Assembly (NCBI GenBank): GCA_016788865.1
Contig: JAEUSB010000017.1
Span: forward strand, 81,128 to 145,127
Reading direction: 5' to 3'
From: Leptospirales bacterium
GTDB taxonomy: Bacteria; Spirochaetota; Leptospiria; Leptospirales; Leptonemataceae
DNA length: 64,000 nucleotides
Numbering within the stretch: position 1 is the stretch's first letter; every line of letters starts with the position of its first letter. This document shows positions 51,566 to 59,623 of the stretch, piece by piece. Both the position numbers and the translations under genes were made by a program. The notes beneath the pieces were generated by a model, which was not told the origin of the DNA, made no database searches, and saw nothing but the letters and a program-made list of their open reading frames with translations.

Positions 51566-52090
51566 ATGAGAAACAATATGTTCAGGGTTCTTGCAGCTGC
51601 GTTCTGTCTGATTGCCGTCGCGCGATGTGCGACAATTTTCAGCGGGCACGAGTATAACTTTAACTTCGACAGCACTCCGCAAGGAGCCACAGTAAAGATC
51701 AGTAGGCTACCCCGGATCGAAAGCACAATCCGCGAATTCCAGACTCCTGCAAATACGAAGCTGGATATGAAAGATGATTACAATATCAGCGTCGAGTTAC
51801 AAGGCTATAAGACGCAATCGTGGAAGCTTGAAAAAGAAACGAACATGATCACTCTATTGAATATCATTGTCGGTGGGGCCATTGGGTTTGTGGTAGACTA
51901 CGTTACCGGATCAATTAACAAACCGGTAAGAACCAACCTCTCCGTGCAGTTGGTCAAGAACACTGCCACCGGTGAAACCTTCTCACGTGTCACGCTTCAA
52001 AACCATGCAAGGACAGTCATCGCGCAGGCGCCTCTCATCCGGGGCAATGGAACTCAAGACCTTGAGTTCGACCAAATGCGGATCCAGTAA
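51566..52090 (+). CDS. Lipoprotein of unknown function
   Basis: A 174-residue protein with a signal peptide (MRNNMFRVLAAAFCLIAVAR) ending at RCATI, a lipobox with Cys at about residue 21. A mature beta-rich region includes FDSTPQGATVKISRLPR, a PEGA-like motif, and a hydrophobic segment LLNIIVGGAIGFVVDYVTGS in the middle that could lie in the membrane. ATG 51566 is preceded by GGGAGAAG. Family unknown. Followed by a strong hairpin. Confidence 0.75.
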   Translation: MRNNMFRVLAAAFCLIAVARCATIFSGHEYNFNFDSTPQGATVKISRLPRIESTIREFQTPANTKLDMKDDYNISVELQGYKTQSWKLEKETNMITLLNIIVGGAIGFVVDYVTGSINKPVRTNLSVQLVKNTATGETFSRVTLQNHARTVIAQAPLIRGNGTQDLEFDQMRIQ

Positions 52091-52117
52091 GTTCTGACCA
52101 AGTCCTTTGTGTGTTCG

Positions 52118-52152
52118 CAAACGGGAGTAAGCCTGTATCGGTCTCCCGTTTG
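52118..52152. terminator. Ten-base-pair hairpin after the lipoprotein gene
   Basis: CAAACGGGAG (52118-52127) and CTCCCGTTTG (52143-52152) form a perfect ten-pair stem with a 15-base loop, 28 bases after the stop at 52090. No U-run follows, so it is a terminator-like or stabilising structure. A promoter-like sequence for the BI-1 gene lies downstream. Confidence 0.5.
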
Positions 52153-52172
52153 AGGACAGAGCAAAAATAGAG

Positions 52173-52200
52173 TTGATTGGAGAATCCCGAAGTTTATAGT
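52173..52200 (+). promoter_or_regulatory. Predicted sigma-70 promoter of the BI-1 gene
   Basis: TTGATT (52173-52178) and TATAGT (52195-52200), 16 bases apart, lie 21 bases before the ATG at 52221. GAGGA just upstream of the ATG is a plausible ribosome site. This is the best sigma-70-like promoter I saw in the window. Confidence 0.55.
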
Positions 52201-52220
52201 ATCGATACGAGGAACAGAAC

Positions 52221-52961
52221 ATGCGAACAGGCAATCCAGCTTTAAGTGATCAGGTGTTTCGGAATTTCGCCGGTCAGGCCACGGAAAACGAAACAATGAC
52301 TCTGCAGGGGACGGTTAACAAGACCCTGATACTGCTCGGCATTGCGCTTGTGACAGCGTCCTATACGTGGGGACAATACCTCGGGGGCAACCCGAATCTC
52401 TCCATGATGGTCGCCTTCGGTGGCGCAATTGGCGGTTTAATCACTGGTCTAATCTGCGGATTCAAGCCAGCTTCCAGTCCCATCACAGCCCCTCTGTATG
52501 CCTTGTTCGAAGGCCTGTTCCTGGGTGGTTTCTCCGGGCTAATGGAAATGAGATTTCCCGGGATTGTGATCCAGGCCGTCGCGCTCACCTTTGGCACGCT
52601 TCTGATTCTGCTCCTGGCGTACAAAACCAGGTTGATCAAAGTTACAGAAAATTTTCGCCTGGGAATTGTTGCAGCGACGGGAGCCATTGCACTATTCTAT
52701 TTTGTCTCCTTCGTCCTCAGCTTCTTTGGGATTCGCATTCCTTACATTCATGAAAGTGGACTCATCGGAATCGGATTTTCTGCATTCGTTGTGGTTCTGG
52801 CCGCAATGAATCTGGTTCTGGATTTCGACTTCATTGAGAACGGCTCGAACCAGGGGGCGCCAAAGTTTATGGAATGGTACGCCGGGTTTGGACTCCTGGT
52901 AACACTGATCTGGCTCTACATTGAAATCTTACGCCTGCTTTCCAAGCTAAGGAGCAGGTGA
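52221..52961 (+). CDS. Bax inhibitor-1/YccA-family membrane protein
   Basis: A 246-residue protein with about seven hydrophobic segments and the BI-1 pattern: NETMTLQGTVNKTLILLGIA at the start, then GGFSGLMEMRFPGIVIQAVA, and a C-terminal segment with LDFDFIENGSNQGAPKFMEW, whose acidic residues form the calcium-leak pore in the family. Localisation is the inner membrane. Its end overlaps a convergent gene by 15 bases. Function in bacteria is poorly known. Confidence 0.9.
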   Translation: MRTGNPALSDQVFRNFAGQATENETMTLQGTVNKTLILLGIALVTASYTWGQYLGGNPNLSMMVAFGGAIGGLITGLICGFKPASSPITAPLYALFEGLFLGGFSGLMEMRFPGIVIQAVALTFGTLLILLLAYKTRLIKVTENFRLGIVAATGAIALFYFVSFVLSFFGIRIPYIHESGLIGIGFSAFVVVLAAMNLVLDFDFIENGSNQGAPKFMEWYAGFGLLVTLIWLYIEILRLLSKLRSR

Positions 52962-53333
52962 ATCGTTTTTCTTCAAGGCCTCCGTTATCAGATTTGCACC
53001 GGCTTTAATAAAGACGGAGGCCAGCTTGCCAATCACAAGCAGGAAGAATACGCTGAGAAAAAGCGTCAGGTAGCCCCCAACAACGTGTATTTGTTCATCT
53101 TTGATTAAAGAGACTTCTGGTTTGAATGATTCCAGGAGTGACCTGGATTCCTCTTTCTTTTCCGGATGAACAAGCTGCCGCAGTTCCAACCACGGTTTCA
53201 AATTCATTGGTTGGTCAAGCACGGCCGTTGCCCGTTCGTAGGTCTTGTAGGCAAGGAACATCCCCGCAATCAAGAGCAGTGATCCCAGAATAAGCTGGGC
53301 GATTTTCGCGGGCGGCATGCTTTGTAACATCAT
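52947..53333 (-). CDS. Two-helix membrane protein of unknown function
   Basis: A 128-residue protein with two hydrophobic segments (about residues 10-30, LAQLILGSLL-type, and 85-105, GGYLTLFLSVFFLLVIGKLA), and a charged loop with HPEKKEESRSLLESF between. No family known. The start at ATG 53333 was preferred to an upstream GTG (53339). Overlaps the BI-1 gene end on the opposite strand. Confidence 0.6.
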   Translation of the reverse strand: MMLQSMPPAKIAQLILGSLLLIAGMFLAYKTYERATAVLDQPMNLKPWLELRQLVHPEKKEESRSLLESFKPEVSLIKDEQIHVVGGYLTLFLSVFFLLVIGKLASVFIKAGANLITEALKKNDSPAP

Positions 53334-53374
53334 GCGCACAGTTAGTAGCCGCCTCTGAAAAACTCAAGCGATAG

Positions 53375-54388
53375 TTAGGCGGTAATCACCAACTTGATTC
53401 CAGGCTCGAGCCAGGCCGTCGCAGCATCATTCATACTGGCCGTCTGAGTAACAATGGATCCGGGATTGAACTTCTTTGAATCCACCCACTTCAGAATTTC
53501 CGGTATGCTTTCGCGTGAATCGACCCGACCAATGCTAATGTTTGCTCCTTTCAGGTACATGTCCATGAAGGGAAACTCAAGTTTGTTGGTCCAGTAGATG
53601 GATGCAGCTGAGATCGTTCCGCCCAAATCCGCGGATCGCAGGCAAAACCGAAAACCTTCTTCCGTACTGTTAGCATCCACCACAATGCCAAATTTCTTGT
53701 CCCAAGCTTTCGGAAGCTTCTCGACCTTCTCGACTTCGACTCCCAGCTTTTCCGCGATGCCAAGCCTTTCTGCATCGTCGTCCAGGTAGAGAATGGGAGC
53801 ACCCATTGCCTTTGCGAGACTTGCAGTGTATAGTCCAATGCTCGACGCAAGTCCGCCCAGGACAAGCACTGGCTCAATTTTCTGCGAAAGATACTTACCC
53901 GCCAGCTTCCAGGCCTCTGCGATGTTATCGCTCAAGCTGGCAAGGCCAATGAGATCTGCGTTGTCCGGCAATTTCAAAAGCATCTGCGAAGCAAACGGAA
54001 CCAGGACCTTATCTGCAAGTGCGCCGCCGTAACGTTTCCCACCGGGGCCCATTCCATAGTCCATTGGTCCTGTAGTCTCGCAATTGCGAGAGAAAGAACG
54101 CGCGCAGGCAGGACAGGTTCCGCAGGAAACCTGGAAGGGCACGACTACTTTTGTGCCAGCTGGAAACCCGATCACATCCGGAGTTGTTTGTATAATCTCT
54201 CCGACGAACTCATGACCGAGTGCAAACCCTGGGCGAAAGAGGGTTTGTCCGCGAATGATAGGCAAGTCCAGGTCGCAGCGGGCTACGGCCAGGGGCCGAA
54301 CAATGGCTTGATTCGGACCATCAATAGCGGGGTCCGGCACCTCTTGCCATTCGATGGTGTTCCTTTTTACAAAGACAAGTTGCTTCAT
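53375..54388 (-). CDS. Zinc-containing MDR alcohol dehydrogenase-like protein
   Basis: A 337-residue MDR enzyme. The catalytic-zinc region has ALGHEFVGEI and an earlier ARCDLDLPI. The structural zinc lobe is CGTCPACARSFSRNC, and the NAD-binding motif is VLVLGGLASSIGLYTASL, where the usual GxGxxG is GGLASS. ATG 54388 is chosen because GGAGG lies nine bases upstream. Substrate unknown (alcohol or polyol). A palindromic operator candidate lies about 91-110 bases upstream, so transcription may be repressor-controlled. Confidence 0.85.
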   Translation of the reverse strand: MKQLVFVKRNTIEWQEVPDPAIDGPNQAIVRPLAVARCDLDLPIIRGQTLFRPGFALGHEFVGEIIQTTPDVIGFPAGTKVVVPFQVSCGTCPACARSFSRNCETTGPMDYGMGPGGKRYGGALADKVLVPFASQMLLKLPDNADLIGLASLSDNIAEAWKLAGKYLSQKIEPVLVLGGLASSIGLYTASLAKAMGAPILYLDDDAERLGIAEKLGVEVEKVEKLPKAWDKKFGIVVDANSTEEGFRFCLRSADLGGTISAASIYWTNKLEFPFMDMYLKGANISIGRVDSRESIPEILKWVDSKKFNPGSIVTQTASMNDAATAWLEPGIKLVITA

Positions 54389-54478
54389 TAGGTGCATCCT
54401 CCGGGAATTCGACCCGTGCTGCATCTTGCTTGTCAGGACCGACCGCAGATCATGGCCCCAGCGGACATTGAAAGAATA

Positions 54479-54498
54479 CAGACAGATCGTTCTGTCTG
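54479..54498. promoter_or_regulatory. 20-bp palindromic operator candidate
   Basis: CAGACAGATCGTTCTGTCTG is an inverted repeat in which nine of the ten base pairs across the centre match. Its length and TGTCTG half-sites resemble TetR-family operators. It lies in the divergent region between the MDR dehydrogenase (minus) and the GGDEF gene (plus). No regulator gene is adjacent. Confidence 0.55.
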
Positions 54499-54607
54499 GA
54501 CGGCGTGATTGTGGCAACGCTTTTTTTGTGAGTCTCATATCGGGCTGGCTGGTTGAATCTTCAAAACGAGCGCTTGACGGGTCAACACCCTCGGTCTAAG
54601 AACATGT

Positions 54608-55321
54608 ATGAATTGCCCAAAATGCTCAGCTACCATGGAAACGCGAGCAATCGATGATGTGGAAGTCGATCTCTGCACCTCCTGTGGAGGCATGTTCCTT
54701 GATGACGGCGAGTTTCAGAGTTTCACTGGCATGGATCCGCGGACCGGCGCTGTCAAGCTTGCCAAGTTCGTGAAGGTCCTGTCAAAGCTAAACGAACGGG
54801 CCATTATGGACGAGCTCACCGGCGTGTATTCGCGGAAGTATTTCAATGAATACATGGAGGCAATCTTCTCCAACTCGAAGCGTGGACGCATCACGGTTAT
54901 TGGGATTGATGTAGACCATTTTAAAACTGTTAACACGGAATATGGCCATGACGGTGGCGATGCGGTGCTGCGCACCGTTGCGCAGCGATTGAAACAATGC
55001 GTTCGATCTTCGCGCGATGATGGTGTCTTCAGGCTTGGCGGAGAAGAGTTCGTTGTGGTCCTGCTCGAATTAAGTCCAGAGGACAGCTATAATACAGCGG
55101 AGAACCTGAGGAAGCTGGTGCAATTTGATCCGGTTAAGATGCCGGATGGGCGCGAGAAATCTATCACCATTTCAGCCGGTGTTGCCCTGGCGCGGGAAAC
55201 AGATACTCCAGACTCGCTCTACAAACGCGCGGATGAACTACTGTATCAGGCCAAGAACACCGGCCGAAACCGGATTGTAATGGAAGGCCTGAGCTCACAT
55301 CAAGGGACTCAAACTGCTTAA
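54608..55321 (+). CDS. Diguanylate cyclase with N-terminal zinc ribbon
   Basis: A 237-residue soluble protein. Residues 1-35 form a TFIIB-type zinc ribbon with Cys3, Cys6, Cys23 and Cys26 (MNCPKCSATMETRAID, DLCTSCGGMFLDDGEF). Residues 65-230 are a GGDEF domain: DELTGVYSRKYFNEYMEA, the metal-binding IGIDVDHFKTVN and the active-site GGEEF at 144-148. No transmembrane segment is present, and I do not see a canonical RxxD inhibitory site just before GGEEF. It should make cyclic di-GMP, with the zinc ribbon perhaps sensing or targeting. Confidence 0.88.
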   Translation: MNCPKCSATMETRAIDDVEVDLCTSCGGMFLDDGEFQSFTGMDPRTGAVKLAKFVKVLSKLNERAIMDELTGVYSRKYFNEYMEAIFSNSKRGRITVIGIDVDHFKTVNTEYGHDGGDAVLRTVAQRLKQCVRSSRDDGVFRLGGEEFVVVLLELSPEDSYNTAENLRKLVQFDPVKMPDGREKSITISAGVALARETDTPDSLYKRADELLYQAKNTGRNRIVMEGLSSHQGTQTA

Positions 55322-57528
55322 AGTAGTCCCTGCTTTTCCAGCTCCTTGCGAAATGCGCGGCCAGCCGCTGAGTCTTTCTTAAAGAAGACTGCTGGCTTTC
55401 CAATAGGTGAATCGACATCGATTCGTGTTCCTTTTTCTGCGGAACCTTTGATGTCGCCTGTCCAGAGGTGAACCCATTCCCCTTTTGGGAGATAGACCGA
55501 AACTGACTTTGCCTGTGGATCAAGGACCGGAGCGACCAGGATTTCAGACCCAACCAGAAATTCCTCAAAACGAAGACGTCTAACTTCCGGATCTTCCGGA
55601 TAGTGAAAGTATAAATGCCGCATAACGGGCCAGCCGTGTTTGTGCGCTTCTTCCATCAGGGCCTTCCTGTATTCAAACCATGCTGCGTGGATCTTTCCAA
55701 AGCGTACAAAATGCTTCAAGGTTTCCGGATCAGAATTGAATTGGTGATTCTCGTCTGGCCTATTGCCTTCATGCGAGCGGTACACGGTTTGGAACGCAGC
55801 GAGTTCCGACCAACGCAAGAACAATTCCTTTGAGCGATGGTAGTCTTTGAGTGGGTTATTGATTGTGGTGTAACCGCCAATGTCGGAGTGATTGAGGGCG
55901 AATCCCGAGACACCTCCGCTCAATGCGCCTGTTATAGACGACTTTATTCCATCGTTCTCGTCCCAATCGACCATTTGGTCGCCAAGCCAGAACAGGGTGG
56001 CCTCGCCTGGACTTTTTGTATATCCGGCGCGACAGAAGAACACAATATCATTGCGATTCGCTTCGATTGCGGCTTCCCTGTTGAGTGCGGCCCATTCTTC
56101 TGGATACCGATTGTGATAGCTGGCCGCGCTCTCACCGGAAAAGAGCTTTGCGTCAAATGGCAGGGCTTCCCCGAAGTCCGCCATCCAGCCGGAAGCGCCG
56201 GAGCCAATCAGTTCTGTCTTGATTACATCCTTCATCCAACGTCTGGCTTCCGGGTTGGTCAGATCAACCATTGCTGCGGAAAAATCTGTGTTTAGAATCA
56301 AATATGGTGACCCGTCAGGATGACGGATCAGGTAGCCGCGGTCCCGGGCTTCCGCAAATATATTTCGCCTAACGTTTGTTTTCTTGCCAGCGACATCCGC
56401 GATAAACGGATTCACGTAGCTCATTACTCGAATGTCGCGCTGTTTGAGATCTGCCACGAATTCATTCCAACCGGGATACCGATCTCTATCAAGCTCCCAG
56501 TTCCACCAGAGCTGCTTACCGAAATTTGTTGTTCGCTGGCCTACCCAGTCCTGAAGCCAGAAGGCTGCGACGGGGGCTTTCTGCGCGTCCAGCTCCGCCA
56601 GTGCCTTTTTGACAACATTTGTGCCGCCCTGCATGCCGACTACCATGCCACGATGAACCCAATCCGGTAACGGTCGCATACGACCGGAGTAAAGGGTATA
56701 CTCTTCGATCAATTCAAGTGGCGTTCCCGGTGAAAGGAGTCTTCCTGTAGCGGTTGAAGAATGGACGGTGATTGTCAGAGAGTCATCTTGCCGGAGGTCA
56801 AACAACGAAACCTCTGAGTTTTCAAGAAACAATGAGCGACCCTTAGAAGTTATGAATTGCGGTACCGCAATATACGTGGTATGCCAATCGCCCCCGGCAC
56901 CCGCTGTGAGGTTTGCTCCAATCGTGATAGGCTGTGCACCACGACCAAGGCCTTGTTCTTGAACCAGGATTGGGACTTCGCGTCCTTTCAAATCAAAGTA
57001 GGTGAATTGTTCGCCGAATCCAAAAAAGGATTCTGTCTTCTCACTGTTGAGGGTAAGGTAGATGCGATTGATTTCCGTTTGCTTGCTGTCCACGCGAGCC
57101 TCGAAACGGAGTTGTTTGCCGACAGTTTGAAACATCAGCTGATACGGAATGCGCGACTCTCCACCAGTGCATGCAAGTTCGCCTCTAATAAGCAATCGGT
57201 CTGGTCGAGGTTCAAAGGCGGTAATTGATTGTTGGGTGCAGAAAGCCTTTATTGAATCCTTAATCTTGAATGAACCACGCGACTCTTTTACTACAGCCTC
57301 CCCGCGAGCCGCGTTGATGAAGCTCTTGCCCGGTAAAGATGTCCAGAGCCGGGCTTGTCCCGGGACGCCAACCCGAATTTGCGGGGGCGAGGATTCCACT
57401 GCTATTTCGAACGAGCCAAGTTGCGCCTGCCCTGCTGCTTCAACCAACAATTTCCCGGACGGTGTTTGAGAACAAGCCAGTACTGTTCCAAGAATCAATA
57501 AGGCGCTGAGATTGGTAATTTTTCGCAT
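55318..57528 (-). CDS. YihQ-like GH31 glycosidase, lipoprotein
   Basis: A 736-residue GH31 with a lipoprotein signal (MRKITNLSALLILGTVLACS, Cys19). Closely resembles YihQ: MVVGMQGGTNVVKK (Gln300), FWLQDWVGQRTTNFGKQLWW (Gln326, Gln339, Trp342), nucleophile Asp451 in GWMADFGEALPF, likely acid/base Asp517 in LGDQMVDWD and Tyr553 in HSDIGGYTT. In sulfoquinovosidase the residues aligned to these (from memory, Q262, Q288, R301, W304, Y508) bind the sulfonate; here the Arg is Gln339. Activity on sulfoquinovosides is therefore doubtful, and another alpha-glycoside is likely. No sulfoglycolysis genes are nearby. Ends four bases inside the GGDEF gene's end. Confidence 0.88.
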   Translation of the reverse strand: MRKITNLSALLILGTVLACSQTPSGKLLVEAAGQAQLGSFEIAVESSPPQIRVGVPGQARLWTSLPGKSFINAARGEAVVKESRGSFKIKDSIKAFCTQQSITAFEPRPDRLLIRGELACTGGESRIPYQLMFQTVGKQLRFEARVDSKQTEINRIYLTLNSEKTESFFGFGEQFTYFDLKGREVPILVQEQGLGRGAQPITIGANLTAGAGGDWHTTYIAVPQFITSKGRSLFLENSEVSLFDLRQDDSLTITVHSSTATGRLLSPGTPLELIEEYTLYSGRMRPLPDWVHRGMVVGMQGGTNVVKKALAELDAQKAPVAAFWLQDWVGQRTTNFGKQLWWNWELDRDRYPGWNEFVADLKQRDIRVMSYVNPFIADVAGKKTNVRRNIFAEARDRGYLIRHPDGSPYLILNTDFSAAMVDLTNPEARRWMKDVIKTELIGSGASGWMADFGEALPFDAKLFSGESAASYHNRYPEEWAALNREAAIEANRNDIVFFCRAGYTKSPGEATLFWLGDQMVDWDENDGIKSSITGALSGGVSGFALNHSDIGGYTTINNPLKDYHRSKELFLRWSELAAFQTVYRSHEGNRPDENHQFNSDPETLKHFVRFGKIHAAWFEYRKALMEEAHKHGWPVMRHLYFHYPEDPEVRRLRFEEFLVGSEILVAPVLDPQAKSVSVYLPKGEWVHLWTGDIKGSAEKGTRIDVDSPIGKPAVFFKKDSAAGRAFRKELEKQGLL

Positions 57529-57543
57529 AATTCCTCGAAGGCG

Positions 57544-58545
57544 CTAAGACCTGGCTCCTTGTAAGAAAGCGTCAAACAGTTTTTTGAAAGCGTCCGTTAC
57601 AAGAAGCGATCCGTTGGAGATTTGATTTTCTAGCTCCGGCAGCATCGATTGGACGTTTGGATTTGCATAGAAGCTTCGCAGAAGACCGTCTTTGATTCTG
57701 TCGTGCATCCAGTCCGTGAGCTGGGCGCATCTGCGTAAATGCAACAGGGATCCGGTCGGAGGTTTTTCATCCTGATTGGAGTAGCCCTGGTGTTCACAAA
57801 ACTTTGAGATTACGGCGAGCAAATCATCTAGTCCTTCGCCTGACAGCGCGCTCCCCGCAATTACCTCGATGTGCCAACCAGAGGTGCGTGGGCGCTGATA
57901 GTGAAGGGCGGACTCAAGTTCCGAACGTGACCGGAGGGCCGAGGCCCGATCAAGGTCACTCTTATTTACAAAAATGCAATCTGCAATCTCCAGAATTCCC
58001 TTTTTAATTCCCTGGAGTTCATCTCCCGCATTTGGCAGTTGTACCAGAAGATAAAAGTCCGTCATGCCTGCCGCATCTATCTCCGACTGGCCCACGCCCA
58101 CTGTCTCGAGAATGATCCTGTCGAAACCCGCCGCTTCCACCAACCAGATTACTTCCCTTGTTCTGCGGTTCACTCCTCCGAGGGAACCACCGGAGGGGCT
58201 CGGCCGAACAAACGCGGAAGAATGCGCGGCTAATGCGGACATTCTCGTCTTGTCGCCAAGAATCGAGCCACCGGTTATGCTAGAAGTAGGATCGACGGCA
58301 AGGACGGCTACCTTCCGACCGCCCTGAATTAACTTTGTACCAAACGTTTCAATGAAGGTTGATTTTCCGGCACCTGGCGAACCGGAAACGGCGATGCGGA
58401 CGGAGCGACCAGTATGTGGAAGCACTTGTTGCAACAGGGCATCGGCTTCTGTTTCATCCTCGGGGCGTGTACTTTCAATCATGGTGATCGCGCGCGCGAG
58501 CATTCGCCGGTCGCCAGCAAGGATTGCAGGCACGTCAATCTTCAT
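57544..58545 (-). CDS. meaB: MeaB/ArgK-type GTPase
   Basis: A 333-residue G3E-family GTPase that chaperones adenosylcobalamin-dependent methylmalonyl-CoA mutase. Walker A is RIAVSGSPGAGKSTFIETFG (about residues 54-73), switch-region EVIWLVEAAGFDRIILETVG, and the nucleotide motif CIFVNKSDLDRA (NKSD). Normal length. No mutase or cobalamin gene is adjacent, which is common for meaB. ATG start. It faces away from hldD. Its stop is 15 bases from the glycosidase start on the same strand. Confidence 0.92.
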   Translation of the reverse strand: MKIDVPAILAGDRRMLARAITMIESTRPEDETEADALLQQVLPHTGRSVRIAVSGSPGAGKSTFIETFGTKLIQGGRKVAVLAVDPTSSITGGSILGDKTRMSALAAHSSAFVRPSPSGGSLGGVNRRTREVIWLVEAAGFDRIILETVGVGQSEIDAAGMTDFYLLVQLPNAGDELQGIKKGILEIADCIFVNKSDLDRASALRSRSELESALHYQRPRTSGWHIEVIAGSALSGEGLDDLLAVISKFCEHQGYSNQDEKPPTGSLLHLRRCAQLTDWMHDRIKDGLLRSFYANPNVQSMLPELENQISNGSLLVTDAFKKLFDAFLQGARS

Positions 58546-58635
58546 TGCACGAGCAATTCAACTCGCGCTTGAATACGCAATTGAAAAACGAATTTTGAAC
58601 TTGACCGGCGCTGCGCAAAACGAGTCCACTATGGC

Positions 58636-59610
58636 ATGATAGTAGTCACCGGGGCGGCGGGATTGATTGGTAGCGCCGTAGTTCGCGAACTTAATCGTCG
58701 TGGGCGTTATGATCTAATTCTGGTCGATCATCTGGGCTCAAGCGACAAATGGATGAATTTACGCTCGCTCCGATTCGCCCATTATCTGGAGAAGGAAACG
58801 CTCCTGCAGCAGCTTCAAATGGGCGGTAGCAGTTTGTTTGGAGTAACCCACATTATTCATCTTGGTGCCTGCAGTTCGACAACGGAAAAAGACGCCAGTT
58901 ATTTGATTCAGAATAACTATCAGTATTCCGTCCGCCTCGCTGAGTTTGCAACCCAAAAGGGGATTCGCATGGTCTACGCTTCCAGCGCCGCTACATACGG
59001 TGAAGGCAACGAAGGATTTGACGACGACATTGCACTCTTAAACTCCCTGCGGCCGCTGAATCCATACGGTTATTCCAAACACATTTTCGATCTCTGGCTA
59101 CGTGATCGAAAGTTTGATCCGGGTTTCGTTGGTATTAAGTATTTCAATGTCTTTGGGCCCAACGAATATCACAAGGGCGACATGATGTCCGTAGTTCTGA
59201 AGGCATTTCGTCAAATCCAGGCTGAGGGCAAAATCAAATTGTTCAAGAGCTACCGCACCGATATTCGCGACGGTGAGCAACAACGGGACTTTCTTTACGT
59301 CGAAGATGCCGCAAAGATGACTGTGTTCCTGGCACTTGAAAGTCAGATCACGGGCGTCTACAATGCCGGAAGTGGCTCCGCAAATACCTGGCTGTCGCTT
59401 GCAGATGCAATCTTCGCGGCAATGGGCAAGGCACCTCAAATTGAGTTCGTCGACATGCCGGAGTGGCTCCGTCCAAAATATCAATATTACACCTGCGCTC
59501 CAATGAAAAGATTGCAGAGTGCAGGGTTCTCCACTCCAACGACCCCGTTGGCAGAAGCGGTCAAAGACTATGTTTCCGGGTATTTGATGAAGGAGGAGGC
59601 TCGCGCCTGA
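58636..59610 (+). CDS. hldD: ADP-L-glycero-D-manno-heptose 6-epimerase
   Basis: A 324-residue extended SDR. The Rossmann motif is IVVTGAAGLIGSAVVRELNR, then DHLGSSDKWMNL, which resembles the HldD-specific LGDGxKFxNL region. The catalytic site includes YASSAATYGEGNEG and NPYGYSKHIFD with the Tyr-x-x-x-Lys (YGYSK). It inverts C6 of ADP-heptose for the LPS inner core. ATG 58636. Together with waaA, it implies a heptose-containing LPS. recC follows 14 bases downstream. Confidence 0.9.
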   Translation: MIVVTGAAGLIGSAVVRELNRRGRYDLILVDHLGSSDKWMNLRSLRFAHYLEKETLLQQLQMGGSSLFGVTHIIHLGACSSTTEKDASYLIQNNYQYSVRLAEFATQKGIRMVYASSAATYGEGNEGFDDDIALLNSLRPLNPYGYSKHIFDLWLRDRKFDPGFVGIKYFNVFGPNEYHKGDMMSVVLKAFRQIQAEGKIKLFKSYRTDIRDGEQQRDFLYVEDAAKMTVFLALESQITGVYNAGSGSANTWLSLADAIFAAMGKAPQIEFVDMPEWLRPKYQYYTCAPMKRLQSAGFSTPTTPLAEAVKDYVSGYLMKEEARA

Positions 59611-59623
59611 TTGAAATCACGCA

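Noticed and set aside
57544..58545. MeaB as evidence for a methylmalonyl-CoA mutase operon
   Set aside because: No mutase or cobalamin genes are adjacent, so the role is assigned from the family only.
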